A stretch of DNA of 63,012 nucleotides from Flammula alnicola. Its lineage: Eukaryota > Basidiomycota > Agaricomycetes > Agaricales > Strophariaceae. Positions 34,343 through 43,715 of this stretch are shown piece after piece (the stretch's first letter is position 1; each line of letters opens with the position of its first letter). The position numbers and the translations under genes are program-made. The stretch is from assembly GCA_015499995.1 (NCBI GenBank), contig JADNRV010000279.1, forward strand, positions 1 to 63,012. The letters are read 5' to 3'. The notes below the pieces were generated by a model, which saw nothing but the letters and a program-made list of their open reading frames with translations, was not told the origin of the DNA and made no database searches.

Positions 34343-35695
34343 ATGATCATCGACGACAAATTCATCATGCTACCTCCTCCTCCCTACCACTCCAGCCGCT
34401 CCTCCTCCTCCTACGGCGGCTCCACGCACACCCTAACCTCTCTCCCTCTCCCTCTGCCCCCAAACTCCAAACCCACGCTGACCTCCCTACCCCCCCACAT
34501 CCTCCTCCAAATCATCCACCACACCTTCCCGCAGGGCAAGCCCCAGCTGCCCTCCTACAACCCGCACGACCGGTACGACACCGCCTACTACGAAGACACC
34601 AAGCCCGAGCGGCAGCGCAAGACGCTCTTCTGGCTCTCCACATCGCTGCGGCTGGTGTCGCGGCAGCTGTACATCGCGAGCATGCACGTGCTGCGCTCGA
34701 CGTACCTCCCCGCGTACGAGGCGCTCATCCGCCCGGGGTACTCGAGCGACCCGTTCCCCATGGGCGTCCCCGCCGCCGCCGCCGCCTCGTCCCCAAACTC
34801 CCCCACCTCGAACGCCAATGCTCCATCTACCCCAACTCTCACCGGCGCCCCGCCCGCATACGAGTCGCCCTCCCCCTCGTCGTCACCTTATACCTACACC
34901 CCAGACACCTCGCCCCTGCTGACACCCCACCGCGAGACCCCCGTCCTCGACCGCTTCATCCTCCTCAAAGTCCGCCAAGACGTCTTCGCGGACGAGTCGG
35001 AGCTGCACATGGACCGCGAGGACGCGTTTCGGGACTTATTCGACGTCGCGCAGCCCCGTGCGCGCCTGGAGGACTTGGTAAGAATTTACGGCGTGAGGGA
35101 GGGCGTTGTGAGTGTGCCTGGATGGGACGGGCAAGCTGGTGGACAGACGCCGAGAAGGATGTACGCTGCGAGTTCGGAGGGGTCGCGGAGTTCGTCTTCT
35201 GTTCTCAGTTTGGGTTTGGAGTTGCTGGGGGAGCCGCTGTCGCCTTCGCCGTCGTTTTCTTCAACGACCTCGGCACCCGCAAAGCCGTCAGCGCCTGCAC
35301 CATCACCATCACCCAAACCCACCTCGACATGGCGCTCCTTCTTCAAAAAGCCCTCCTCGCCCGCATCTTCCTCCGGCGCATCCTCTCCGCGTACCCCCTC
35401 CTCTCCCTCTCCCTCCTCTCCCTCCTCTGCCACTCCCAACACCAAACCCAACGCCAATACCAAAACCCCGTCGAAAGGTCTCCCCATCCACCCCCCACAC
35501 CGACACCCCCCGAAACACCCCCCGCTCCCCTTCCCCTCCCTCTCCATCTCATTCTCCCCGCGCCGCATCGGGCTGGTGCTGAACCGCGGGCGCACGATTG
35601 CCGAGGTGCCGAGGGTGCCGGGGAGGAAGGAGCCGCTGGAGGTGCTGGCGTGGGGTTTGGTTAGGGAGTTGAAGGCTGTGTTGGGGGCGAGTTGA
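34343..35695 (+). CDS. F-box-like hypothetical protein, 450 residues, single exon
   Basis: One uninterrupted frame starts MIIDDKFIMLPPPP. A segment LTSLPPHILLQIIHHTFP (residues about 51-68) looks like the start of an F-box, the motif that links substrates to SCF ubiquitin ligases, and is followed by LSTSLRLVSRQLYIASMHVLR, which is also F-box-like. The middle is Ser/Pro-rich and low in complexity; the end is conserved in the duplicate at 39.6 kb (ISFSPRRIGLVLNRGR, EVPRVPGRKEPL, WGLVRELKA). The gene is very GC-rich, apparently intact, and divergent from the OTU gene. Partnership of an F-box-like and a deubiquitinase gene may be chance. Substrate unknown. Confidence 0.65.
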   Translation: MIIDDKFIMLPPPPYHSSRSSSSYGGSTHTLTSLPLPLPPNSKPTLTSLPPHILLQIIHHTFPQGKPQLPSYNPHDRYDTAYYEDTKPERQRKTLFWLSTSLRLVSRQLYIASMHVLRSTYLPAYEALIRPGYSSDPFPMGVPAAAAASSPNSPTSNANAPSTPTLTGAPPAYESPSPSSSPYTYTPDTSPLLTPHRETPVLDRFILLKVRQDVFADESELHMDREDAFRDLFDVAQPRARLEDLVRIYGVREGVVSVPGWDGQAGGQTPRRMYAASSEGSRSSSSVLSLGLELLGEPLSPSPSFSSTTSAPAKPSAPAPSPSPKPTSTWRSFFKKPSSPASSSGASSPRTPSSPSPSSPSSATPNTKPNANTKTPSKGLPIHPPHRHPPKHPPLPFPSLSISFSPRRIGLVLNRGRTIAEVPRVPGRKEPLEVLAWGLVRELKAVLGAS

Positions 35696-36220
35696 GTGAG
35701 TTGAGGTGAGGGTTGTTTGGAATTTTCTGTTTGGACGGATGTCGTTGTCGTACATACCTTCGACTGTCGATACCTCGATTGTATGTCTACGTCTAGCAAT
35801 ACTCGTACATGCACTGGATATGTGTATTGTATAGTATATGTACCTACCACTTGACTACATATGATTTCGGATTGTACTATACGCTACTTATACCTCTACG
35901 TAATATTGTATATATACTGTATATAAAGAGAAAGAGAAAAAGCATCTGAATCGTCTGGGCGAGCTATGTGAGTGCCTAAGTGTGGTGCATGTACTATGTA
36001 AGTAGGAGTATAACAGTTGTAATGACGAACAAGGATCGGAAATTAAGGCCTCTAGCGCTTTATGCAAATGGAGTATGTACGCGGCTATGGCTAGAGGTGC
36101 ATTAGATTTTCCACGCTGCTAATAGGCGATTATTTTTTGCTTGAGGTGGGCGGGAGGGGGTGAGGAGACTTGTGATTCTTTACTTTACTTTACAGTATAC
36201 TTAAACTTGAAGGGAACATG
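35696..36220. other. 3' flank of the F-box-like gene
   Basis: The first 250 bp (TGGACGGATGTCGTTG, TATATATACTGTATATA and similar blocks) are duplicated after the pseudogene at 39.75-39.98 kb, so the duplication covered coding end plus 3' flank. The rest has no feature that I recognise. Confidence 0.5.
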
Positions 36221-36385
36221 GAGGTAGTAGCTCTCAGTCCACGGTCGCTAAGTTCTCTTCTCAGGTTGTTTCCGCTCGTTGTACCTCTCGTTCAGGTCCG
36301 GAACAACCCGGCATGCTGTTCGATAATATAAAGATCCTTCGCTATGTATGTATGGCGGTTACGACGATGGCATTCCTAAGGAGGA
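36221..36385 (-). pseudogene. Remnant of a NACHT gene last exon
   Basis: The stretch with CTCGTTCAGGTCCGGAACAA, CCCGGCATGCTG, and ACGACGATGGCATTCCTAAG matches the 3' end of the minus-strand NACHT gene at 40.17-40.30 kb. Only this terminal piece is present. Together with the F-box-like gene just upstream it repeats the order seen at 39.4-40.3 kb. Confidence 0.65.
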
Positions 36386-36508
36386 TGCCAGATATATGCT
36401 GAACTAGTACTGCTCGGTTATCTGCAGTCGCCGATCCCTTCTATGCACAGCCACGCCACCACACCACAGTTGCTGTTTTGACACGTCCCACCAAACCTAG
36501 TCTGTTTT

Positions 36509-37166
36509 CAGGCTCCTAACCAGCCGTCGTTGGGTGTTCTATATCTACGCGGGATGTGATTCTAGGTGATTTTCGAAAGTGATTTGTAATACATGAGCTT
36601 AAGTTTGGACGAACACCCAACGACGGCTGGCACATAATGTCAGCCACAGCCGTGTGAACTGCTGACACACAGGTCTCTTTCACAACAACCAACCTCGAGG
36701 ACGATGGCTACGGAGGCAAAGCAGCCTCAGGAAAAATATAAAAACATTCCCCAGGCACTTACTAATATATATTGTATCCGCAGAATTTTTTTCCTCGCCT
36801 CAGAAAGAGGGATGGACCTTGTGAGGGCCAGATTTCGTTGCTGCACCAGGCTTTCAGGTGGTATCTTTCCATTGGGTAGAGATTAAGAGCCTGAAAAAAT
36901 TATACTTGAAGGAGAGTGATACCAAGTGCCCTCAAATTCACTTGTATAAATTTTATATGTGTTTCTACCTTGTGTACATGAAGGACGAGACTTTATTTCA
37001 GTGGAAATTGGTGTGTGTGTCAGCAGTTCACACGGCTGTGGCTGACATTATGTGCCAGCCGTCGTTGGGTGTTCGTCCAAACTTAAGCTCATGTATTACA
37101 AATCACTTCCGAAAATCACATCCCTCGTAGATATAGAACACCCAACGACGGCTGGTTAGGAGCCTG
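36509..37166. mobile_element. Foldback/MULE-like non-autonomous element, 658 bp, 9-bp target duplication
   Basis: Terminal inverted repeats of about 150-163 bp start CAGGCTCCTAACCAGCC at 36509 and end with its reverse complement at 37166. The 9-mer GTCTGTTTT flanks the element on both sides (36500-36508 and 37167-37175). Long TIRs with a 9-bp duplication are typical of Mutator-like elements. Each TIR is itself a stem: CCAGCCGTCGTTGGGTGTT near its outer end faces AACACCCAACGACGGCTGG near its inner end. The left TIR has a 12-bp extra piece. The unique centre (about 340 bp) codes for nothing evident. Confidence 0.9.
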
Positions 37167-37346
37167 GTCTGTTTTTTGTTGCGGGGGTGAAACCGTAACA
37201 CGGATATTCGGCATCAGTAGTAACACGTGCAATGCAAATAAACCCTGCAAATACGACACGTACGGTAATTAACGCGTCTGCAGGATTACATTGCTTGCTG
37301 TTGACGCGATAGATCTATCCCATCCTCTTAAATCCATCCATAGTAT

Positions 37347-37861
37347 CTAACTAATATTACTATATCCACTCTTCAATGGAACTAAACTTGGAAACCGCCC
37401 GGAATGCTTGTACCACGCCCCGAGAATCATCGCAGGTGTATATTCTGATTCTTCTTGCAAAAAGTGCGACACATAATGGGCATGCGATTTATCTCGGTGA
37501 ATATCATCTCCAGATTTATCTTTGGTTCGAAATACATGGTAGAGAAATTCACCAAGCGTCCATCCCGTTCCTTCAATCACTTTAAACACCTCTCTAAGCT
37601 TCTCTTGATCGTTCCGGCGTCGCGTATAACATTGTTTCTTCGGCAAGTTCAGGGCTGTATGTTCAGTTCCCGGCTGACCGTTTCTTCATCATGATATGGT
37701 CGCTTTCGGGTGGTAGGACTTCCAGTGTGTGTTGTGAAGTGGAGAGGAGTGGGAGTTGTCAGGCAGGTCGAGTATGCAGCAAGTAGAGTGTAGGTTTGAC
37801 TAGCAGATAGAGGAGTTCTCGGTACGGGTGTCTCTGTCAATCGGAAACGGCTGGTGGACAT
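37347..37861 (-). pseudogene. N-terminal fragment of a DUF6589-like protein gene
   Basis: The peptide MSTSRFRLTETPVPRTP (from 37861) leads, after a one-base shift near 37660, into QEKLREVFKVIEGTGWTLGE, FLYHVFRTKDKSG and HAHYVSHFL. This pattern (short predicted helices, WTLGEFLYHVF, then SHAHYVSHFL) resembles the start of the large DUF6589 proteins repeated in Agaricomycete genomes and often counted among transposable-element genes. The rest of the roughly 1000-residue protein is absent: the frame stops at 37347. I base the family name on memory of the motif, not on a search. Confidence 0.45.
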
Positions 37862-38016
37862 GGATAGAGGAAGAGAGTAGGAGACCTATTAATTCACGGC
37901 TGACGCAATCTCACTGCCATTTGGAAATGTCCTTTTAAGGAGATAAACGTGACCTCGCTTATTGAAATGGTGTGAAACGGTTCGAGGGGCGCGCGTAAAA
38001 TCAGACTACAGATGCA

Positions 38017-39340
38017 GTGTCGTCCTCTCCCACTAAAAAAGACACGGAATCTATTAGTCTGACTACGGGAGACTACACCAAACCTGAAACGGGCGACATG
38101 ACATTACGACTGGAATTTCCACCTTCCTATGCCGGTCTGGTGGGCGTGTACAGCCTGTTCACGGAAAAAACTCTCTATAAGCCGGCCTGGGGGAAATGTA
38201 AACATGCGACTCGCCGCGGGGCAATACTGGGCGCCATATGGGCGCGTTTCGTTGCGCTGACACCAATACTACGAGTGGTGCTCTGCCCATGATTTGGGCA
38301 TGGATAGGCGTTCTTGACGTTTTCGATTCAGAAGAAGTCCATAGAGCTGTTTCTTGCAAAGTGCGTTTACTGTGTTTTTGGCAGTCTGTGCGCGCACTCA
38401 TTTGTCGCGAGATAGCCCATGTTCGGCTGTAAAATCTCATTCAACGTACATACTTGTGCGTTTCTCTCTTAATTCTTTGTTTTTGATCTCATGTCTAAAC
38501 TGTGGATATGTTTTCCAGATGCAGCTATAATGATACTCGGCTCGCAAATAACGCAAATTCTCCGCTTCTTCCTCAACAAAAACATTCGCATCGCGCGAGA
38601 TTGCGCCTGGGACCAAACCGTCGCGTCTCGTGGTAAAGGCCCATATTTCTGGCAGCCGTACATTGAGGAATGGAAGAACCCTCCCAAGATGGAGATCGAG
38701 TGCAGGGCAGAAGTTCATCGACAAGTGGTTGGGGGATGGTTCAAGCTTTTCGTTATCGCTATACGTTTTCTCCTTGGTTGTTCATCTGTTCTACTCATCT
38801 AGTTTTGCTCTCGCCCTTCCAAGTTTATCCCTTTGTATGCATGGGTGGTTCAAGGCCCTCGAAACGTCCCACTTTCTTCAGCGACGCGTAAGCCAGCCTT
38901 TCTTCTTCCTCAAATTATATATCCAAATTCTAATTTGCTCGAATGAACAAATAGTACTTCGCATCAAAGAAAATAACGAAACGGCAAGTCGCCGTCTTTA
39001 TGGAAGAGCGGAAACGGGATTATCGAGGCATGGTTTACTCTTACCTCGTTTTGCAAGTTATACTCATTGTCATTAACGCCTGGCTTCACAGTGTTCGGAT
39101 TCATAGCTGCCCTCCTAGGAGGCATACCCATTATTGGCCTGGTGTTTACGGTTTCGAATAGGGTTGGTGCAGCAATGTGGGCTCATGGTCCGTCCTTTTG
39201 CGTCCCTTTCCAACTCTGTCGTTGGCTGAGCTCACTTTCTCATTTTGCCTTTTAGATTTGGAGAAAAGGCAGCACGTCGTCACTGAGGAACGCCTTCATG
39301 GTAGGGCATCGCCTGGTTCCCTGAAAACAGAGTGATTTTC
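38017..39340 (+). pseudogene. Eroded multi-exon gene for an unrecognised membrane protein
   Basis: Exon-like pieces share one strand and order: RLEFPPSYAGLVGVYSLF (38.1 kb), ILGSQITQILRFFLNKNIRI with RGKGPYFWQPYIEEWKNPP (38.53-38.70 kb), KRDYRGMVYSYLVLQVILIV (39.01-39.08 kb) and FGFIAALLGGIPIIGLVF (39.10-39.15 kb), then DLEKRQHVVTEERLHG. The last two contain hydrophobic stretches that would span a membrane. Frames do not connect cleanly, so the gene is probably broken or the splice pattern escapes me. I do not recognise the family. Confidence 0.35.
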
Positions 39341-39429
39341 CCTCAGCCACCCGCTTTTCTTTTTCTTCGACATGCTTGGACGATGTAGTACACGTTGATA
39401 CGCGGATGGACTCTTTTTTTCCTTCATTT

Positions 39430-39990
39430 TATTGTTGGGGGTGTTTCATTGACTTTTCTTCTCCTTCCGCCACCGCGATTCCTCCCAATACCAAGAACAC
39501 CTCCAATTCCAAAACCTCGGCTAAAAACCCTTCTTCCCAACAACCCCAAACGCAACAACAACAAACCCCGAAACTCAATGTCCTCCCTTTCCCCTCCCTC
39601 TCCATTTCTTTCTCCCCGCGGCGCATTGGGGTCGTGCTGAACCACGAGCAGACGATTGTGGAGGTGCCGAGGGTGCCTGGGAAGAAGGAGCCGCTGAAGG
39701 TGCTTGCGTGGGGCTTGGTTAGGGAGTTGAAGGCGGAGTTGAAGGCGAGTTGAGTTAGTTGGAGGGTGGTTTCGAATTGTCTGCTTGGACGGACATCATC
39801 ATCGTACATACCTCCGACTCTTGATACCTCCGCCTTGCACATCTACTGATACATGCACGTACTGCATGTGTGTATATAGATATTCACCACTCGGCGTCGA
39901 CCACATATGACCAGTTGTATTGTATTGTACTACTACTACGTTATACCGTATATATACTATATATCTCTTCCTCTCTTGTTCCCTCACGAG
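39430..39990 (+). pseudogene. Duplicated 3' end of the F-box-like gene
   Basis: Bases about 39,590-39,753 encode ISFSPRRIGVVLNHEQ, EVPRVPGKKEPL and WGLVRELKA, matching the C-terminus of the gene at 34343-35695 closely, and the 3' flank to about 39,985 matches too. The N-terminal F-box-like part is absent. The fragment sits directly downstream of the end of a minus-strand NACHT gene. Confidence 0.8.
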
Positions 39991-40164
39991 GACCGGGAAG
40001 TTATGTATTTTTTGAGAGCAATGATTCGTATCTACATTGGTGATCTCCCGGCATTCAATGTGGGGACGTTGGGATTGCGTTGGGATGTACGCTCCCCTCG
40101 AGCACGCAGAGGAGAGTCCAACTATCAGTCATTAAAGTCGTATGTATGGCATGTTTCTAGTTCA

Positions 40165-42229
40165 ACCATAGCTCTTCAGAACTATATCCCTTGATTCCGC
40201 TTCTCGTATCTCTTTCCCAGGTCCTGAACAACCCGGCGTGCTGCTCGATAATATATAGTTGCTTTGCTAGGGCGGTTGCGACGATAGCATTCCTAAGGAG
40301 GCATTTTAATATGCGTCAAGGCAGAAATAAACAATGTTATTGCCCACAAGAGACTGGTACTCACCTCTACTGACTCCATGCAATTACCTTTTCGACGAGG
40401 TAGCATGTAATTGGAAATCCATGACGGTACTATCTGTCTGGAAGGCAGAAAAATATAAATTCCAAAGAGTCCTCTGCAGAAGAATACAAATAGATACCTC
40501 GTGTGGAGCCTACCCCGAACTGCCAAAGCCCTTTCACCAACCCATTCCCACGCAAGATGGTAGTAAAATAAGGAAACATTAATACTCTTGATTTCATCAC
40601 AAAGTTGGTCCTGGTCGGATACTGGGGATAACACCCAGTGAATGCGCCAGAAATGAAATGCGTACCCCTTGGCCGTCCCAGCAAGTGAACCATACCAGGA
40701 CGGCGCAGCTGTTTTTTAATAATGAAGAAACACCAATAAGCAGCAGTAGATATGATGCACAAGGATAGGTCTCACCTATAGCAGGGTTGAGTCTAATCAT
40801 TTTTAAGCAGGCGAGGGCAATGCGACCGTGCATCGCATTAATGTCAATAAAGTGACAGGCAGAACGAGAAGCATCAAGCAGAAAGTCCGGGAAGGATTTA
40901 TGGAAGAATTCGAGCTTGCCATCCTTGGAAACATCGACCAGGGACCGGATTGTCCTCAAAGCCTTTTCGGGTTGAACACCAAGAAGCTCTTCCACGATTC
41001 GACAGGCGTTCCTCAAGTAATGCGCTCGATGACTTAAATCAGTGAGGCCCTCAGTTAGGGCAATGACAGCGCCCAAAACATCCAAGGTCCGCTGCTTATC
41101 CGGAGATGTTGAGAGAATCTGGATGTACAGCTGATCGAGGGCGGCAAGGGGATTCGTCGAGTTATCATTTTTTGAAGCCTTGGCCATGCTGAGGATAAGG
41201 TCGAGCTGAATAGTGGGTTGATTGGATGGGTCGCCGATAAATTTAAGCACTGTCGAGGCGTAGATGAATTGTCCCGATGCCCTGTTGACAAACTCTTCAA
41301 CAACGCTGGGGCTAGGCCAGGGCTTCGGTATATTTGCCATTGTCTGTTGGTGGTCCGGGGCGCTGCAGATATCTAAGAACCCCGAGCGAAGAAATGTCCG
41401 AACGTCTTCATTTGTCTTTGAAGTTTGCTTAAGAAACATTCGACGAGTGTGCGGCAATAACAGTGGACTGTCGAATTCGTACCGAATCCAAGGCTCCGGT
41501 CGGCTCATCAGGATAAACTTGACAGGAAGATTTGGGTATCGAGACACGGAGCCCAAGTGTTGGACTATTTCTTTCTGGGTCGTCTCTCCTTGACATTCAT
41601 CAAGTCCATCAATGACGATAATGAGGGGAAGTGTGGCGAGATCGAGTAGCTGAAGAGGTTCAACGATGAGCTTTTCGAGTTGGAGCTTCATATTTTTCTT
41701 CGGAATTGCAGGATCATCCTTGATTTTCTCCTCAATTGCTTGACGAATTATCGGTCGGTCAGCGCTAGCGAGCTGGTATGCAATGACGGGAAAGAAGCAT
41801 TCAGAAGTGTTCCGCCCAGCTGCCATTCGTGAAAAGAAGAAGCTTCCTCCCAGTTGACCAGACTCCAGCAGTCGCTCGCAGACCGTCCGTGCGATTGCCG
41901 TCTTTCCTACTTACGCCTGCCGGACCATTCATCCAGAATATTCGCGACTCGTCGGTCTCAAGAGGCCCACGTGTCCACTCGAGGATGGTCTTGACTATTT
42001 CTTTGCGCGTTTCCGGATGACACTTTGAAGGGGATCATGTTCTGCAGCATCATGTGTTGCGCCGGGTGTGATACTCTGAGATAATATTTGAAGCCCTATA
42101 AAATAGCCCAAGTTATGAACGTTTGGCTGGTACATGGTCTTGTTACGCACCAGTCAACCCAATATTGAATTTTCCATTCAATGTACCACCGGAAATATAG
42201 ACGTCTCGAGGGTCTTCAAAGTAAGCCAT
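40165..42229 (-). pseudogene. Nearly complete NACHT-type NTPase gene with P-loop frameshift
   Basis: The gene can be followed from ATG 42229 (MAYFEDPRDVYISGG, exon to 42151) through an intron to exon 2 from 42095 (LQILSQSITPGATHDAAEH). Two lesions follow: one base is missing between DPLQ and CHPETRKE (near 42,035), and four extra bases (a GTAA duplication, near 41,912) split the P-loop between GPAG and VGKTAIA. From 41826 the frame is open to 40597 with Walker B LIIVIDGLDECQG and LMSRPEPW. The C-terminal part continues in other frames to about 40,165, where the remnant at 36.2 kb also ends. It is the most complete of the five NACHT copies here and shows the N-terminus that the 25-27 kb copy has lost. 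Confidence 0.8.
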
Positions 42230-42842
42230 TCTCGCTTTTCTTTGGTTTTTCTGAAGGCGCGCTAAATAACATCGAATAGCGTGAGCGGCGCATAGAGTTA
42301 GTCGGTGCGTAGACTAGGGAAATCTCACTTAGAAATGGTTGGAGTGGAGGATGGCCGTCAGTTGATGGGTCAGCTAGCACTGCGAGAAATTATAGTGGCC
42401 GTCGCAAATTAGTGGTCGAGCGCGCTTTGCCAAGTGGTATTATATACAGTAAGTGTTGAACGTTGACCTCGTGCTGTGTGCGATGGGCAATGCGATATTG
42501 TTTGTCTGAGGCAGTGTTGAGATAAAAATGTCCGCGAATGGCAATGCGGTGGCTCTCAGCCTCTCACTTACCTGTGAATGTCAGGACGTCAAACCTTCAG
42601 GACTTTTCAGGACAGCCGAAAGTGACGAGATGCTCGCAGGTCCAGAGAATCTACGTGAAGCTGGTAAATTGCTACGCAGGACGCGATGTAGGCAATATTA
42701 CGCCCTTGACCAAGAAAAGAATGATTCAAAAGTCACTCTACATACTTGTGTTAGCGGGCCACCGCTGTGCGTGGCAGTACGACTCTTTTCCTTTTTTCAT
42801 GTTTTTATGTTTTTATTTTTATTCTTTATATACTTTGTAATT
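42230..42842. other. NACHT promoter side and probable Helitron 3' region
   Basis: No gene is supported. The segment should contain the promoter of the minus-strand NACHT gene and the 3' end of the minus-strand Helitron. A short hairpin at 42758-42775 is discussed separately. Confidence 0.4.
42758..42775 (-). other. Hairpin, weak candidate for Helitron 3' end
   Basis: GCCAC and GTGGC pair around an 8-nt loop (minus strand), followed four bases on by CTAA, which fits the CTRR consensus. The next base is C, whereas Helitrons insert before T, so this is at best a degenerate or coincidental end. Confidence 0.25.
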
Positions 42843-43715
42843 CTACTCATAGTATGGCCTACTTGAACGATAAATGCAATAAATCAGTTGCTTGTTTTCA
42901 CATCTGCTTAGCCATTGAACATCAGATACTAGATCAATCATTCTTTCTTTTCTGCATGCAGACCCAGTGGACATGCCATCATGAAACCATACTGTCCCAG
43001 ACCTGTCTACAATTCGACTTGTAAAGTGATTATCTCCGCTGTATATAAGTCCACACAGAGTCAGATTCCCAGCACTTCCGTCTCTTGTATTTATTCTAAG
43101 CTCGACACTAACCTTGGTTCCCTCTAATTCATCCATCCCAATCACGATAAAGTCTGGTACCTCATGTATTTGTGTCTCCCTATACAGATAAGCTGTGATG
43201 CCTCTCTGCCAGCATGTAGGACAAACTCTTCTCGTCCAGGAGCTTGTATGCAAACTTAAGGCATCCATAACTGTAGGCTGGGGCTGTGATGCATCATGTA
43301 CGAGCTGTGTTAAGGCACTGAAGTGTAGATCAATGTCTCGTTGTATATAGCTGCAGTTGGCACACCTGATTCTAGTCTGTCCATATGCATAGTCCCCGAG
43401 CATTTTTGACATTAGCAAACTTATATATGTATACACACCACCCATAGGGAATGCCGCATTATCAGATGCATATAAGATACGTCTGACTCTGTCTCTGGCT
43501 TCCTCGAATGATATAGTCTTGTCGTGTACAAGTGCAAAGTTTTGACATAATTGTTCCATATATATACTGTAAGTTGACAAATGTTCCGTCCATCTAGCCT
43601 GGCTATCTTTCCACACATCATAGATTATGGTGAATAATGCATCATAAGGACAGCTGTAGTCCATGCTATCCCAAATCAGACCTCGGGGACCAGGCCTACT
43701 GTTACTATTATCCAA
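42843..43715 (-). CDS. Helitron C-terminal cysteine-protease domain (USP/papain-like), separate frame
   Basis: The frame has DYSCPYDALFTIIYDVW near its start (candidate catalytic Cys in SCPYDALF), a CxxC pair (IRCANCSYIQ) with RRVCPTCWQ, and near the end GLIYSGDNHFTSRIV with VWFHDGM (candidate His and Asp). That order matches ubiquitin-specific-protease-like domains carried by some Helitron proteins. The helicase frame overlaps it at 43676-43715: adding one A to the AAAAA run at about 43,724 would fuse the two, so it is probably the C-terminus of the helicase protein. A role in self-processing or in removing ubiquitin is inference. Confidence 0.6.
   Translation of the reverse strand: MDNSNSRPGPRGLIWDSMDYSCPYDALFTIIYDVWKDSQARWTEHLSTYSIYMEQLCQNFALVHDKTISFEEARDRVRRILYASDNAAFPMGGVYTYISLLMSKMLGDYAYGQTRIRCANCSYIQRDIDLHFSALTQLVHDASQPQPTVMDALSLHTSSWTRRVCPTCWQRGITAYLYRETQIHEVPDFIVIGMDELEGTKVSVELRINTRDGSAGNLTLCGLIYSGDNHFTSRIVDRSGTVWFHDGMSTGSACRKERMIDLVSDVQWLSRCENKQLIYCIYRSSRPYYE

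Noticed and set aside
34309..35664. 451-residue plus-strand frame overlapping the F-box-like gene
   Set aside because: It is Arg/Pro/His-rich, as expected from an alternative frame of a GC-rich gene; the +2 frame at 34343 has the conserved end duplicated at 39.6 kb.
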